64,000 nt of DNA, taken from assembly GCF_002777825.1 (NCBI RefSeq), contig NZ_MEIR01000081.1:49625-113624 (forward strand), read 5' to 3'. A model generated the notes under the pieces. It did not search any database. It saw only the letters and a list, made by a program, of their open reading frames with translations, and was not told the origin of the DNA. Below, one piece after another: positions 47,788 to 58,042 of the stretch. A program made the position numbers and the translations under genes. Numbering within the stretch: the stretch's first letter is position 1; every line of letters starts with the position of its first letter. The DNA is from Snodgrassella alvi (lineage in GTDB: Bacteria > Pseudomonadota > Gammaproteobacteria > Burkholderiales > Neisseriaceae).

Positions 47788-48348
47788 ATATTTATTACAA
47801 AAGTCTAGACTGGTATCTGAAATATTGCCAATGGTGTGAATGGTACGTTTTACTGATATTTGATTTGGTATCATCATTCTGCATGTTTTTTCAGTAAACT
47901 GTGCCAATTCTCTCAATGCGTATCTTTATTAATCAACATATAAATAATTAATAAATCATGATTTTTAATCCGACTGAATTAATCGGTGGTAGTGATGAAT
48001 TTGTTAGTGTCCTGGATTGTTCTTTAATTTTATTACTTGATTTTATTAATTAATTTTGATTTTTGTTTGTGTTGCCATTCATATGACAGCTATGTGACAC
48101 TTGAAATATTATTAATTTGTTGTGAATTGCCTATTTTTTAATCAGTAAAAAATATATTATAGAAATCAGTAATATATCATAGTTATCCCCATATTTTACC
48201 TAAAGTTTTGCGCTGGATTATGTGTACAGGTGGATAAGTCAGCAATAATTGATTATATTGTTTTGACATAAAAATAAATGAGCTTGCCAGCAGTAGTAGT
48301 GCCTGCCACAATAGCTATTTAATTCAATCAATATTAATTTGCATTTGT
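47788..48348. other. AT-rich intergenic region with two DnaA-box-like sites
   Basis: About 560 bases with no supported gene. TTATCCCCA near 48183 and an inverted TTATCCACC near 48231 resemble DnaA boxes; CCGA/TCGG forms a weak hairpin near 47972. Confidence 0.4.
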
Positions 48349-48804
48349 ATGAAATGTCCCTTTTGCCAGCATCATAATACACAGGTGATTGATACGCGTT
48401 TGAGTGAATGTAATAACAGTATTCGTCGTCGCCGTCGTTGTTTTGCCTGTGACAGTCGGTTTAGTACGCTGGAAGTGGTGGAAATGCGAATGCCGCTGAT
48501 TATCAAGCGTACTGGGGAAAAAGTGCTTTTTGATCCAGCCAAGCTGTATACCAGTATCAGCAGAGCATTGCATAAGCGGCCAATGGATCGGGAAAGTATT
48601 GAAAATGCTGTAGCCGAGATTGAGACTAATCTTTACCACATGGGGGTCAAAGAAGTTCCCAGTCATATGATTGGGGATATGGTTCTTAATTTACTGGCTA
48701 AACTAGATGAGGTTGCTTATGTGCGCTTTGCATCTGTGTATAAGAGCTTTCACGATGTTTCGGAGTTTACGCAACTGATTGCAGCATTACAAAAGGTAGA
48801 TTAA
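48349..48804 (+). CDS. nrdR: NrdR, ribonucleotide reductase repressor
   Basis: The 151-residue transcription repressor of ribonucleotide reductase genes has an N-terminal zinc ribbon (CPFC at residues 3-6 and CFAC at 31-34, with IRRRRRCF) and an ATP-cone domain (VIKRTGEKVLFDPAKLYTSI-like, here IIKRTGEKVLFD). Length is standard. DnaA/NrdR boxes upstream were not resolved. It lies near ribD, a common neighbour. Confidence 0.95.
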   Translation: MKCPFCQHHNTQVIDTRLSECNNSIRRRRRCFACDSRFSTLEVVEMRMPLIIKRTGEKVLFDPAKLYTSISRALHKRPMDRESIENAVAEIETNLYHMGVKEVPSHMIGDMVLNLLAKLDEVAYVRFASVYKSFHDVSEFTQLIAALQKVD

Positions 48805-48910
48805 AGGTATTTATTCTGTCAAGCTATTTTGGTTCTGTTCGCTGCATTAGCTGCTAATTCTTGTTATACTTTGTAATCCTTGTGCCTTGTCATGAAAGCT
48901 TGAATATATC

Positions 48911-49495
48911 ATGTTGAAATCTCGTTTATGGTTGTTTGGACTAATCGCTTTGCTAAGTTTAACTGCGTGTACGCAAAAAGACACTTCTGTGACGATGGAT
49001 GCCAGTGATACTCAGGCCGCAAGCAGTGATGTATCCGCTGCAGCCGCTACATCTACACAGACGCTAACCAGTAAGGATGGCAAGCTCAGTATCGTGGTAG
49101 ATGGAGGTTTTGTTGATGTGATGGATAGCGCACAGGATTGGATAGATCAGGCACAGGTAAATAACCTTACTTTGTTGCAGCATGATGATGACAGTAATAT
49201 TACCTTGGCCGTTAACAATTTGGGTTCGATAAAAATCAAGGCAGATGAATATTTCAAAAATCTGGCTGATAGCCTGAAAAACAATGCAGACATCAGCAAC
49301 ACTAAAGTAGGTATTGCTACCGAAAATCGAATGAACTACCGTTTCAGTCATCAGCAAAATGGCTCTTTACTAAATGAAAGTTGTGTTGCTCTTATTGGAA
49401 GTAATAATCTTTATTCAGTTTGTGCCAGCAGTGACAGTGCCAGTGATGCTGCGCTTGCTGCTACGTTGAAAACCATTAATGTACAGAACAGTTAA
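48911..49495 (+). CDS. Putative lipoprotein
   Basis: The 194-residue product has signal peptide MLKSRLWLFGLIALLSLTAC with lipobox LTAC and a Ser/Ala/Thr-rich spacer (ASDTQAASSDVSAAAATSTQ). The mature domain (residues 55-190) starts SKDGKLSIVVDGGFVD and is followed by IDQAQVNNLTLLQHDDD. No family identified. ribD starts two bases after the stop, so they may be coupled. Confidence 0.8.
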   Translation: MLKSRLWLFGLIALLSLTACTQKDTSVTMDASDTQAASSDVSAAAATSTQTLTSKDGKLSIVVDGGFVDVMDSAQDWIDQAQVNNLTLLQHDDDSNITLAVNNLGSIKIKADEYFKNLADSLKNNADISNTKVGIATENRMNYRFSHQQNGSLLNESCVALIGSNNLYSVCASSDSASDAALAATLKTINVQNS

Positions 49496-49497
49496 AA

Positions 49498-50631
49498 ATG
49501 AGCTTTTCTGAGCTTGATAAAAAATTCATGCAAACCGCCCTTGAGCTAGCCTGGCAAGGGCGGTTTTCTACCAGCCCAAATCCGCGTGTAGGCTGCGTGA
49601 TTACACGTGGTGAGCAAATTGTTGGAGAGGGATTCCACGTGCGGGCAGGGCAAGCACATGCCGAAGTACATGCATTACGGCAGGCTGGGCAATTGGCACA
49701 GGATGCTACTGCCTATGTCACTTTGGAACCTTGCAGCCATACCGGCCGTACTGGCCCGTGTGCTCAGGCTCTGATTGATGCTCATATCAAGCGCGTGGTT
49801 GTGGCCATGAGTGACCCCAACCCATTGGTCAAAGGTAATGGATTAAGCATGTTGCAACAGGCCGGTATACAAGTTAACTGTGGTTTGTATACACGGCAGG
49901 CACGTGAACTGAATCCGGGTTTCTTATCTAGGCTGGAAAGGCACAGACCTTATATTAGGCTGAAAATCGCTGCGAGTCTCGACAGCAAGACGGCATTGAG
50001 TAATGGTTTGAGCAAATGGATAACCGGTGAAGCTGCACGTAATGACGTGCAGACATTACGTGCTGAAAGCTGTGCAGTATTAACGGGTATCAATACTATA
50101 CTGGCAGATAATCCACAGTTAAATGTGCGGCGCTTTTCTGCATTGCGACAGCCACTGCGTATCATTATGGATAGTAAGCTGCGTATCACTCCAGCTTATC
50201 AGGTGATTCATGATGTGAATAGCCCTACCTTGATTGTTACTACAGTTAGTGACAGTGTTAAAAAAGCGGTTTTTGACCCTTATCCACATGTTTCCATTCT
50301 TACAGTGCCAACCAATCAGCATGGCCAGATTGATTTGCAAAAATTATGGCCTGCTTTGGTTCAACGTGATATTGGTCTGATACTGGTTGAAGCGGGCTCC
50401 ATCCTGAATTCTGCTTTACTTGCTGCTGGTGCCGTAGATGAAATAATTTATTATCAGGCTCCGAAAATTCTCGGAGCAGCAGCACGCAATGCTATTGAGT
50501 TAGCGGAAAATCCACAGGCTTTAATCCATTCTGAATGGCAGACAGTCGCTGTAGAAGTTTTGGATCAGGATTGTCGCTGGTCATTGCGTCATCAACAAAG
50601 TACGGCGTGGTTAACAGGAACGGTGGGATAA
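49498..50631 (+). CDS. ribD: RibD, riboflavin deaminase/reductase
   Basis: The 377-residue bifunctional enzyme of riboflavin synthesis has an N-terminal deaminase domain with zinc motifs HAEVHAL and PCSHTGRTGPC, and a C-terminal reductase domain (about residue 150 on) starting RPYIRLKIAASLDSKTA with GINTILADNPQLNVR. Normal length and complete motifs. Confidence 0.95.
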   Translation: MSFSELDKKFMQTALELAWQGRFSTSPNPRVGCVITRGEQIVGEGFHVRAGQAHAEVHALRQAGQLAQDATAYVTLEPCSHTGRTGPCAQALIDAHIKRVVVAMSDPNPLVKGNGLSMLQQAGIQVNCGLYTRQARELNPGFLSRLERHRPYIRLKIAASLDSKTALSNGLSKWITGEAARNDVQTLRAESCAVLTGINTILADNPQLNVRRFSALRQPLRIIMDSKLRITPAYQVIHDVNSPTLIVTTVSDSVKKAVFDPYPHVSILTVPTNQHGQIDLQKLWPALVQRDIGLILVEAGSILNSALLAAGAVDEIIYYQAPKILGAAARNAIELAENPQALIHSEWQTVAVEVLDQDCRWSLRHQQSTAWLTGTVG

Positions 50632-50806
50632 CGTTTGTAATTGGGCTGTTTATTCAAACAATCTTTACTTTATATAAAACAGTGCTGAAAATAAACTATC
50701 GTTGTGTAACAATAAGACTCATTGTTTGAGCGCTTCATTTATGTAATATCATATTTTTAGCATCATTATCGTTATTCTATTGGTATTTTAAAACAAAGGC
50801 TTCGCC

Positions 50807-51667
50807 ATGCGTATTTTATTAACGGGTTCAAAAGGTCAGGTAGGTAGTTGCTTAAGAGACAGATTGCCGGAAAGTTGGGAATTGATTGCCAGTGACTCGC
50901 AGACACTGAATATTACCGACGCACATAATGTGCTCAATATGGTAAAAACTTTTGAACCGGATGTGATTATAAATGCAGCAGGTTACACCAAAGTTGATGC
51001 CGCAGAAACCGATATAGCCAAGGCTTTTGCAGTGAATGCAACAGGAACATTAAATCTGGCTCAGGCTGCCCGGGCAATTGGAGCACGCCTGATTCATCTG
51101 TCTACTGAGCAGGTATTTGATGGCCATCATCATGTGATTCTGACAGAAAATATGGCACCCAATCCACTGAATGTATACGGACACAGTAAGCTGGCAGGGG
51201 AATTACTGGCTTTAAACGCACACGTAGATACCGCTGTTATTCGTACCTCATGGGTATACAGTGAACATGGACACAATTTTGTCAAAATCATGCTGCAAAA
51301 AGGATTAGAAACATCTACTATTCGCGTGGTAGACGATCAGATTGGCTGCCCCACCTATGCAGGAGATTTGGCTGAAGCTATTATCCGCCTTGCTGCATTA
51401 ACTAATCCTGCGCGCGGATTAATGCATTTTGCTGGTAGCCAGCAAATGAGCTGGGCAGATTTTGCCCAGCGTATTTTTGCTGAAGCTGCTGAAATTGATG
51501 AGCGTTACAAACAGGTCAAAGTTGAGCGGATTGGCACCGCTGATTATCGGTCAGCAGCCAGACGACCAGAATTTGGTATTCTGGATAGCCGTACTTTGCA
51601 AAATCTGCTTCCAGAGCCAGTAGTCGATACACCTTTAGCGCACATTGTTGCTAAACTACTGAATTAA
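50807..51667 (+). CDS. rmlD: dTDP-4-dehydrorhamnose reductase (RmlD-like)
   Basis: The 286-residue short-chain reductase makes dTDP-L-rhamnose. The N-terminal MRILLTGSKGQVGSCL binds nucleotide, and catalytic YGHSKLAGE is intact. The usual STDYVFDG motif reads STEQVFDG, an unusual change close to the active site. No other rml gene is adjacent, so it may have a changed or single-step role. Confidence 0.85.
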   Translation: MRILLTGSKGQVGSCLRDRLPESWELIASDSQTLNITDAHNVLNMVKTFEPDVIINAAGYTKVDAAETDIAKAFAVNATGTLNLAQAARAIGARLIHLSTEQVFDGHHHVILTENMAPNPLNVYGHSKLAGELLALNAHVDTAVIRTSWVYSEHGHNFVKIMLQKGLETSTIRVVDDQIGCPTYAGDLAEAIIRLAALTNPARGLMHFAGSQQMSWADFAQRIFAEAAEIDERYKQVKVERIGTADYRSAARRPEFGILDSRTLQNLLPEPVVDTPLAHIVAKLLN

Positions 51668-51680
51668 AAGAATGTACAAA

Positions 51681-51709
51681 AAAAGCGGGTTACTCGGTAA
51701 CCCGCTTTT
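51681..51709. terminator. Bidirectional terminator between rmlD and holC
   Basis: AAAAGCGGGTTAC/GTAACCCGCTTTT stem with a 3-base loop, T-rich on both strands; ends both convergent genes. Confidence 0.9.
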
Positions 51710-51724
51710 TAATGCCTGATAGCA

Positions 51725-52168
51725 TTACTTTTGTGTACGCATATCATGGTGCTCAATAATAAAGCCAGCATCCCGATACGTACGAAAACGCTGTCGTGCA
51801 GCCGCTATTTCATCCAGATCAGTACTCACCAGCTCCAATACTCGCTCTGGTATCTGCGGAGCATCACACCAATAAACATCCGCCAGATTAATAACCACCC
51901 AATCTTTCTGTATTGTCGGTAAATCTGTGCCATAAGCCAATAATACCAATTGCCCAGCAATCAGCTGCGGTTGTTGCGGTGACCAGATTTCATGTGGGAT
52001 GAAACTAGTGGCCTGAAAAGACCATAGAGCTTGATCAAACCGACTCATACTGCTTTCATCTTCTAACCAGATCAGAACGCTTGCTCCACTTTTATATACT
52101 TTTTGAGTCAGTCGGCAAGTAAAAGAGACTGGATCAGTGATATGAGTATAAAAAGTAGTAGTGGCCAT
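51725..52168 (-). CDS. holC: HolC, DNA polymerase III chi subunit
   Basis: The 147-residue chi subunit links the clamp loader to SSB. Typical start TTTFYTHITDPVSFTCRLTQ, then DQALWSFQATSFIPHE and VVINLADVYW. It follows pepA by 12 bases, a widely conserved pair. Confidence 0.9.
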   Translation of the reverse strand: MATTTFYTHITDPVSFTCRLTQKVYKSGASVLIWLEDESSMSRFDQALWSFQATSFIPHEIWSPQQPQLIAGQLVLLAYGTDLPTIQKDWVVINLADVYWCDAPQIPERVLELVSTDLDEIAAARQRFRTYRDAGFIIEHHDMRTQK

Positions 52169-52180
52169 ATCATCTCAAAT

Positions 52181-53590
52181 TCAGGATTGCTGAATCAGAT
52201 ATTCAAGCAGCAGCGGAACAGGGCGGCCTGTAGCCCCTTTATTGTTGCCTGAATGCCAGGCTGTGCCAGCAATATCCAGATGTACCCATGGATAGGCTTC
52301 GGTAAAACAAGATAAAAATACCGCAGCAGTAATCGTTCCGGCAGCACGTCCGCCTATATTCTGCAAATCAGCAAAATTGGATTTTAGCTGTTCTTTGTAC
52401 TCGTTGAATAAAGGCAATTGCCAGGCTTTATCATTAATACTGGCTGCTGCCTGTAATATTTGATCAATAACTGACTGATTGTTGCCCAGTACGCCTTGCG
52501 CAACATGCCCCAGCGCAATGATACACGCACCAGTTAATGTGGCCACATCAATTACTGCTTTGGGCTGGAAACGTTCAGCATAGGTAAGAGCATCACACAA
52601 AATCAGCCTGCCTTCTGCATCGGTATTCAAAACCTCAATATTCAAACCATTCATGGCCTTAATAATATCACCCGGTTTGACTGCATTACCGGAAGGCATA
52701 TTTTCACAGGTAGGAACGACAGCTACAAGATTCAGCGGCAGTTTAAGCTTGGCAGCAGCTGCAAAAGTACCAATAACAGCAGCACCACCACACATATCAA
52801 ATTTCATTTCATCCATCGCAGCACCCGGTTTAAGGGAAATACCGCCGGAATCAAAAGTGATACCTTTGCCTACCAGAACCACCGGTTTATCTTCAGTATT
52901 CGGCGCGCCGTGATATTGCAGTTCAATAAGATAAGCACCGGCGGAACTGCCCTGTGCCACTGCCAGCAAAGCATTCATACCCATTTCCTGAATATCGGCT
53001 GTGGCCATAATTCGTGCACTGGCACCCACATCAGCAGCAATTTTGGCAGCAGAAGAGGCCAGATAGGCTGGGGTGCATAAATTACCAGGTGCATTACCCA
53101 GATCTTTACAGATATTCATACCATAAACAACAGCTTCACCCTTGCTCAGGTATTCATTTACTGGGTAAATAGTGTGGTAATTGATATGTTTAAGTGCTAC
53201 TGGTTTAGAATCTTTTTTAAATGTATCAAAATGATAAACAGCTTCGCCCACCGCAATCGTAAATGCCTGTACCCATTGTTGTGCCAAGACTTCAGACAAT
53301 AAACTCAAATCTACATTAATCTGGGTTTGCTCTTTGGCCCAGCTGGCAGCAGTAGCAGCCAACTTTTGCAGGCTGGCATAGTCTTCTTTTTCTATGCATA
53401 CTACAGCCAAAGCCTGTACATGGTTCAGCTCAACTGTATGTGTAGCAATAAAATCTTTCTGTTGCTGCTGTAATTGCGACAATAAAGTACCAGCTACAGG
53501 ATTGTTGTGTTTACTGTTTGCAGTACAGACAATAAGTAAAGAACTATTGTTTTGCGGCTGCAATTGTTCGGTTTTTATGCTAAATTCCAT
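52181..53590 (-). CDS. pepA: PepA, leucyl aminopeptidase
   Basis: The 469-residue M17 metallo-aminopeptidase removes N-terminal residues from peptides. Metal-binding and catalytic motifs VGKGITFDSGGISLKPG, DMCGGAAV and NTDAEGRLIL are intact. I start at ATG 53590 after GAGAGG; an in-frame ATG lies at 53605. PepA can also bind DNA, but only the enzyme role is supported here. Confidence 0.95.
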   Translation of the reverse strand: MEFSIKTEQLQPQNNSSLLIVCTANSKHNNPVAGTLLSQLQQQQKDFIATHTVELNHVQALAVVCIEKEDYASLQKLAATAASWAKEQTQINVDLSLLSEVLAQQWVQAFTIAVGEAVYHFDTFKKDSKPVALKHINYHTIYPVNEYLSKGEAVVYGMNICKDLGNAPGNLCTPAYLASSAAKIAADVGASARIMATADIQEMGMNALLAVAQGSSAGAYLIELQYHGAPNTEDKPVVLVGKGITFDSGGISLKPGAAMDEMKFDMCGGAAVIGTFAAAAKLKLPLNLVAVVPTCENMPSGNAVKPGDIIKAMNGLNIEVLNTDAEGRLILCDALTYAERFQPKAVIDVATLTGACIIALGHVAQGVLGNNQSVIDQILQAAASINDKAWQLPLFNEYKEQLKSNFADLQNIGGRAAGTITAAVFLSCFTEAYPWVHLDIAGTAWHSGNNKGATGRPVPLLLEYLIQQS

Positions 53591-53720
53591 CTTTTCCTCT
53601 CCCATTATAAGGGCGTTGTATATATTCTGGACGAATCATGCGTTAGCTGATTTTGGATGCCCCTATTGTAACGCAGGCTGTCACTAAAATACTGGCAGTT
53701 GCACATGTGTTTATTATTTT

Positions 53721-54830
53721 ATGATTTATCAACGCCAATTTATTAAAGAATTATCATGGGCTGCCGTTGGCATTTTCGTGATTTTGCTGATAGTACTGGT
53801 GGCTACGCAAGCAATTAACCTGCTGGGCAGAGCTGCCAGCGGCCGCGTGGCTATTGATGCGGTAACCGCATTAATTGGGTTCTGGACAATTGGCCTGACA
53901 CCTGTATTACTGATTTTAACTGCTTATATCAGCATTATTACGGTACTTACCCGTTACTGGCGTGATAGCGAAATGGTTATCTGGCTGTCCAGTGGCTTAT
54001 CATTAAGAAACTGGATTTTTCCCTTAATGAAATTTGCTCTTCCGTTTGCAGTTCTAGTAGCAGTAGTATCAATGCTGATTCAGCCATGGGCAGAGTGGCG
54101 TAGCCGTGAATTTGCAGAATTGCTGAAACAGAAACAGGAAATGTCATTACTGGAGCCGGGGGTATTCCGCGAAATAGGCAAAAACCACCCACGGGTTTAT
54201 TTTATTGAATCATTTGACCCTGACAGCGGCCGTGCCAGCAATCTGTTTGTACGAGAAAAGGAAAAAGATGGCAAAGACAGTACGATTTTTGCCAAACGCG
54301 GCGAGTTCAAACAGGATGGAGAAAAACGTATTCTGACTCTGGAAGATGGTTTCCACTACTATGGCCAGCCCGGACAGGCAGACTATCAAAGAGCTTCATT
54401 TGACAAAATGACTCTGGTCATCAGCGTCAATACAATGGTTATCGATCCAAAACAAAACCGGCACACTATTCCTACTGCTGCACTATTTGCCAGCGATAAA
54501 GCCACTTACAAGGCAGAATTGATGTGGCGTTTATCATTACCGATCAGCGTAATCGTACTGGCTTTGCTGGCCTTGCCTTTATCGTATTTTAATCCGCGCA
54601 CCGGTCATACTTATAATATCCTGATTGCGATTGGTGTATTTTTAATTTACCAGAATGGACTAACCTTTTTACGGGATTTGGTAGAAAATGGTCGTATTCC
54701 GCTTTGGCTTGGCATATTGCCTATGCATCTTTTGATGTTTCTGGTGTTTTTATTCTTATTGAGTTGGCGCAATCGTCCATCTGCGCCATTTAAAACAGCA
54801 TTTACATCATTACTCGGAGGCCGCTCCTGA
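53721..54830 (+). CDS. lptF: LptF, LPS export permease
   Basis: The 369-residue inner-membrane half of the LptB2FG transporter moves lipopolysaccharide to the Lpt bridge. It has the usual six transmembrane segments, the first at ELSWAAVGIFVILLIVLVAT, and a periplasmic beta-jellyroll between about 130 and 260. The last codon overlaps the lptG ATG (ATGA-type overlap). It is divergent from pepA, as in many proteobacteria. Confidence 0.93.
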   Translation: MIYQRQFIKELSWAAVGIFVILLIVLVATQAINLLGRAASGRVAIDAVTALIGFWTIGLTPVLLILTAYISIITVLTRYWRDSEMVIWLSSGLSLRNWIFPLMKFALPFAVLVAVVSMLIQPWAEWRSREFAELLKQKQEMSLLEPGVFREIGKNHPRVYFIESFDPDSGRASNLFVREKEKDGKDSTIFAKRGEFKQDGEKRILTLEDGFHYYGQPGQADYQRASFDKMTLVISVNTMVIDPKQNRHTIPTAALFASDKATYKAELMWRLSLPISVIVLALLALPLSYFNPRTGHTYNILIAIGVFLIYQNGLTFLRDLVENGRIPLWLGILPMHLLMFLVFLFLLSWRNRPSAPFKTAFTSLLGGRS

Positions 54831-55918
54831 TGCGTTTGCTTAATCGCTATGTAATTAGCCAACTGTCCATTTACACTTTGTATGCATTGCTGGCGCTGGT
54901 AAGCTTATACAGCTTCTTTGACATTATGGGTGAAATCAGCCACGTTGGTGATGGACGTTATACTGCCAATAAAATGTTATATTACGTTTTATTACTGATT
55001 CCCACACATGCTTATGAGCTTATGCCTCTGGCTGTGCTGGTAGGTGCACTGGTATGTCTGAATCAGATGGCCAGCGACAGTGAATTTACTGTAATCAGAA
55101 CTTCTGGTATCAGCTTGGCCAGCATTATTGGCATGATGTTGCAGTTTGGTTTGCTGTTTGCCATTATTGCTGCGTTACTGGGTGAATATGTTGTACCTAA
55201 AACTGGCCCTTATGCAGAACAGTATCAGTTGCATGCCCGTCAAAACAGCATTAGTGCCGGAGATAGCGGTATCTGGTTAAAACAGGGACATGATATTGTG
55301 AATGTCGCTGAAATGTTACCTGACGGCAGCTTAAAAAACATCAGCATATATCGGCATGATGAACAGTTCCATTTAACGGAAACTTTGCATGCATCCAGCG
55401 CCAAGGTTGATTCTCATGTGCAGCAAGGTAAAAAGTCGAAGTGGTATCTACATCAGGTAGACCAGTCTGTTTTGCAAGAGCATCAGATAACAGTAAATCA
55501 TCTGGAAAATCTGGATTGGCATATGTCCATCAATCATCAGTTGCTTAATATATTGCTGGTGGCGCCTGAACAGATGTCTATTCTGGCACTGTCGACTTAT
55601 ATCAAGCATTTGAAAAATAATCACCAACAGACTACCCGCTACGAACTGGCATGGTGGCGTAAAATTGCCTATCCATTGGCCTGTATCGTTATGGCACTGG
55701 TAGCACTGGCTTTTACACCACAGCATAACCGTGGCGGAAATATGGGCTTGAAACTTTTTTATGGAATTTGTTTAGGACTGTTATTCCATTTCTCAGGGCG
55801 GTTGTTTGGATTTACCAGTCAGTTATATGGGGTACCAACCCTGATTGCCGCATTTCTGCCTACACTGTTATTTTTATGTCTGGCTGTATACCTGATTAGA
55901 CGGCAAGAAAAGCGGTAA
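54830..55918 (+). CDS. lptG: LptG, LPS export permease
   Basis: The 362-residue partner of LptF has the same topology: opening helix ISQLSIYTLYALLALVSLYS, a periplasmic jellyroll and three C-terminal transmembrane segments (LACIVMALVALAFTP, FYGICLGLLFHFSGR, IAAFLPTLLFLCLAVYL). Overlapping start suggests coupled synthesis. Confidence 0.93.
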   Translation: MRLLNRYVISQLSIYTLYALLALVSLYSFFDIMGEISHVGDGRYTANKMLYYVLLLIPTHAYELMPLAVLVGALVCLNQMASDSEFTVIRTSGISLASIIGMMLQFGLLFAIIAALLGEYVVPKTGPYAEQYQLHARQNSISAGDSGIWLKQGHDIVNVAEMLPDGSLKNISIYRHDEQFHLTETLHASSAKVDSHVQQGKKSKWYLHQVDQSVLQEHQITVNHLENLDWHMSINHQLLNILLVAPEQMSILALSTYIKHLKNNHQQTTRYELAWWRKIAYPLACIVMALVALAFTPQHNRGGNMGLKLFYGICLGLLFHFSGRLFGFTSQLYGVPTLIAAFLPTLLFLCLAVYLIRRQEKR

Positions 55919-56716
55919 TATCCTGTTACATGCTCTAAATGGTTTTATTAAATTCAAATTTAGATATAGATAAATTAATTCCTAAATACTTTTCAATAAA
56001 ATATTAGCAAACGGTAGATGATAAAAGCTTTGCTTTAGCGAATTTGTATCACATATAAAAGTGTTGCGTAGGGTTATAAAACAATTTGATATCATCACCA
56101 TTGATGCCATTACTGAATCGGCTAATCAGATTCATACTCATCGTTTTGTAAAAAAATATCAAAATTGATAATAGTATTAGCTAATTTTGAGCTTTTGCTT
56201 TATTTTTCATTGAAAAAATTACTGCCTGCAATGAGTTAACCCGTCAGGTAAACGGCTATATAAATGATCAGCAACTAGGTTCCTGGAATTAAACTTTATC
56301 GTAGATGGAATAAAATTCAGTTAATTAAATTATTCTCCATCAAATATTATCTTTAAATTGTTTCATATAGAGGCATACACCAAATTTGTAATTTGGATAA
56401 AACATATATAAAAAGGCATATGAATATTTTTAAAGAGCAGGTAGGTATTTCTGGCAATATTAATGCGTTAATACAAATATTGTTATTATTGTTTGAGCAC
56501 AAATTTTTATCATATTAATAAAGCTAATTGATTTACCGTTATTTATATTTGTTTGCTGCTGTAGAAGTTAGACAAAACATGGAATAGATTATAAATTGAA
56601 TTAAATAAAGCACCCTCTAGCTTACTAACAGGCAAACGCAAAACAGATAATGCCATACATAATTATTTTAGTAATACTTTCAAATGAATACATACAGTCA
56701 ATATAAACATAAATGG
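55919..56716. other. AT-rich region, no clear gene
   Basis: About 800 bases. A 32-residue frame at 56420-56518 (MNIFKEQVGISGNINALIQI) has AAGG close to its ATG, and a short open stretch near 56061-56168 encodes QFDIITIDAITESANQ. Both may be remnants; neither is convincing. Confidence 0.4.
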
Positions 56717-58042
56717 CTAATAAAGTAATTTATGCAATTTTTTCTGTACATCTGCTTCAGTCAAAATGCCAGCATTTTGTAATAGCTGAATATAAGTAGT
56801 GATATAGCCATATTGTGCTTCTGCCAATTTCTGTTCGGCATCGGCTTTGGCCTGTAATGCCTGTAATTCGTCCAGATTACTGCGTACACCTACTTTACGA
56901 CCTAATTGAGTAGCTTGTAATTTTACCGTATTGGCTTTTAATAATTGTTGCTGCGCCTGAATCTGATACAGATTGCCTAATGTAGTTTGATACGCCTGAG
57001 TAATATTCAGTTCAATTTTACGTTCAGTAGCTATTAATAAAAATTTATTTTGCTGTTCTCTGGCCGCAGCTTCTTTAATTTTGCTGTGAATCAAGCCACC
57101 ACTGAATAAGGGAGCTGAGAGCTGAATTGTTACGATACCGCCTTTACTGCGAGTGCCGTGATCCATACCATAAAACTGCTGAATCTGATGGTTGTCCTGA
57201 TAGCCGCCATTAAGCGTTAGTTTTGGCCAGTTCTCTGCTTTAGCCGCAATATAAGCCTGCTTGGCATTTTCCAATGCCAGCTTTTGCTGCTGCCATTCAG
57301 GATTATTTTTTTGCGCCAGATTTATCCAGTATGCTTTACTTGATTTACCTAGTAAATCGCCAAAATCAGTATTTTTTAAACGCTTAATTTTCTTTGGGTT
57401 CAGTCCCGTAATGTTTGCCAGATTATTTTGTGCTACCAGCAGATCTGTCATCGCACTGACTTTTTTTGCCCGGGCAGCTTCATAGCCTGCTTGTGCTTCA
57501 TTTGTATCTACAATAGTAGCTGCGCCCTTGTTAAATAAGGCTAGTGCTTGCCTGATCTGCATTGCATAGGCTTCTTTTTCTTTTTCAATTGAAACAAGCT
57601 TGTCTTCAATCAGCAATACCTGAAAATAAGCATTGGCTACTTTAAGCAGCAGATCTTCCTTCACATTTTCCAGCTGCCAGTCGGCCATGTTAGCGGTAAT
57701 TTTACCTTGCTGGTATTGTGCCCATTTAGCTTTATCAAACAGCGCCTGACTTGCCTGTACATTCCAGCCGTGCGTCTGGGTAGTACTGGACAGGGAGGAG
57801 GGCTGTTTCTGATAAATATAATTAGTATTTACCTGTGGTAGTAACGCTGCTCGTGTTTGTACCAATTGCTCTTTATGAGTATCTCGTTCATTTTGAGCTG
57901 CTGCATATTCTGCTGAATAACTTATTGCAGCCTGCCAGGCATCAAACAAATCGAATGCCTGTGCAGTTGTAGAGATAATACCGCAGCCAATGAGAATAGA
58001 GATAGCTTGCCAAGTACTAATACGAATATATTTTTGCATCAA
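56717..58042 (-). CDS. TolC-family outer-membrane channel
   Basis: The 441-residue type I secretion channel. It begins with a signal peptide (TWQAISILIGCGIISTTAQA, cleaved near AQA) and has two outer-membrane-factor repeats rich in long helices (for example LALENAKQAYIAAKAENWPK). Its start overlaps the HlyD-family gene by 4 bases. Together with the two genes upstream it should export the RTX protein encoded divergently. Confidence 0.9.
   Translation of the reverse strand: MMQKYIRISTWQAISILIGCGIISTTAQAFDLFDAWQAAISYSAEYAAAQNERDTHKEQLVQTRAALLPQVNTNYIYQKQPSSLSSTTQTHGWNVQASQALFDKAKWAQYQQGKITANMADWQLENVKEDLLLKVANAYFQVLLIEDKLVSIEKEKEAYAMQIRQALALFNKGAATIVDTNEAQAGYEAARAKKVSAMTDLLVAQNNLANITGLNPKKIKRLKNTDFGDLLGKSSKAYWINLAQKNNPEWQQQKLALENAKQAYIAAKAENWPKLTLNGGYQDNHQIQQFYGMDHGTRSKGGIVTIQLSAPLFSGGLIHSKIKEAAAREQQNKFLLIATERKIELNITQAYQTTLGNLYQIQAQQQLLKANTVKLQATQLGRKVGVRSNLDELQALQAKADAEQKLAEAQYGYITTYIQLLQNAGILTEADVQKKLHKLLY

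Noticed and set aside
47788..48348. Chromosomal origin of replication
   Set aside because: Only two DnaA-box-like sites and no dnaA/dnaN neighbours; kept only as a weak regulatory observation.
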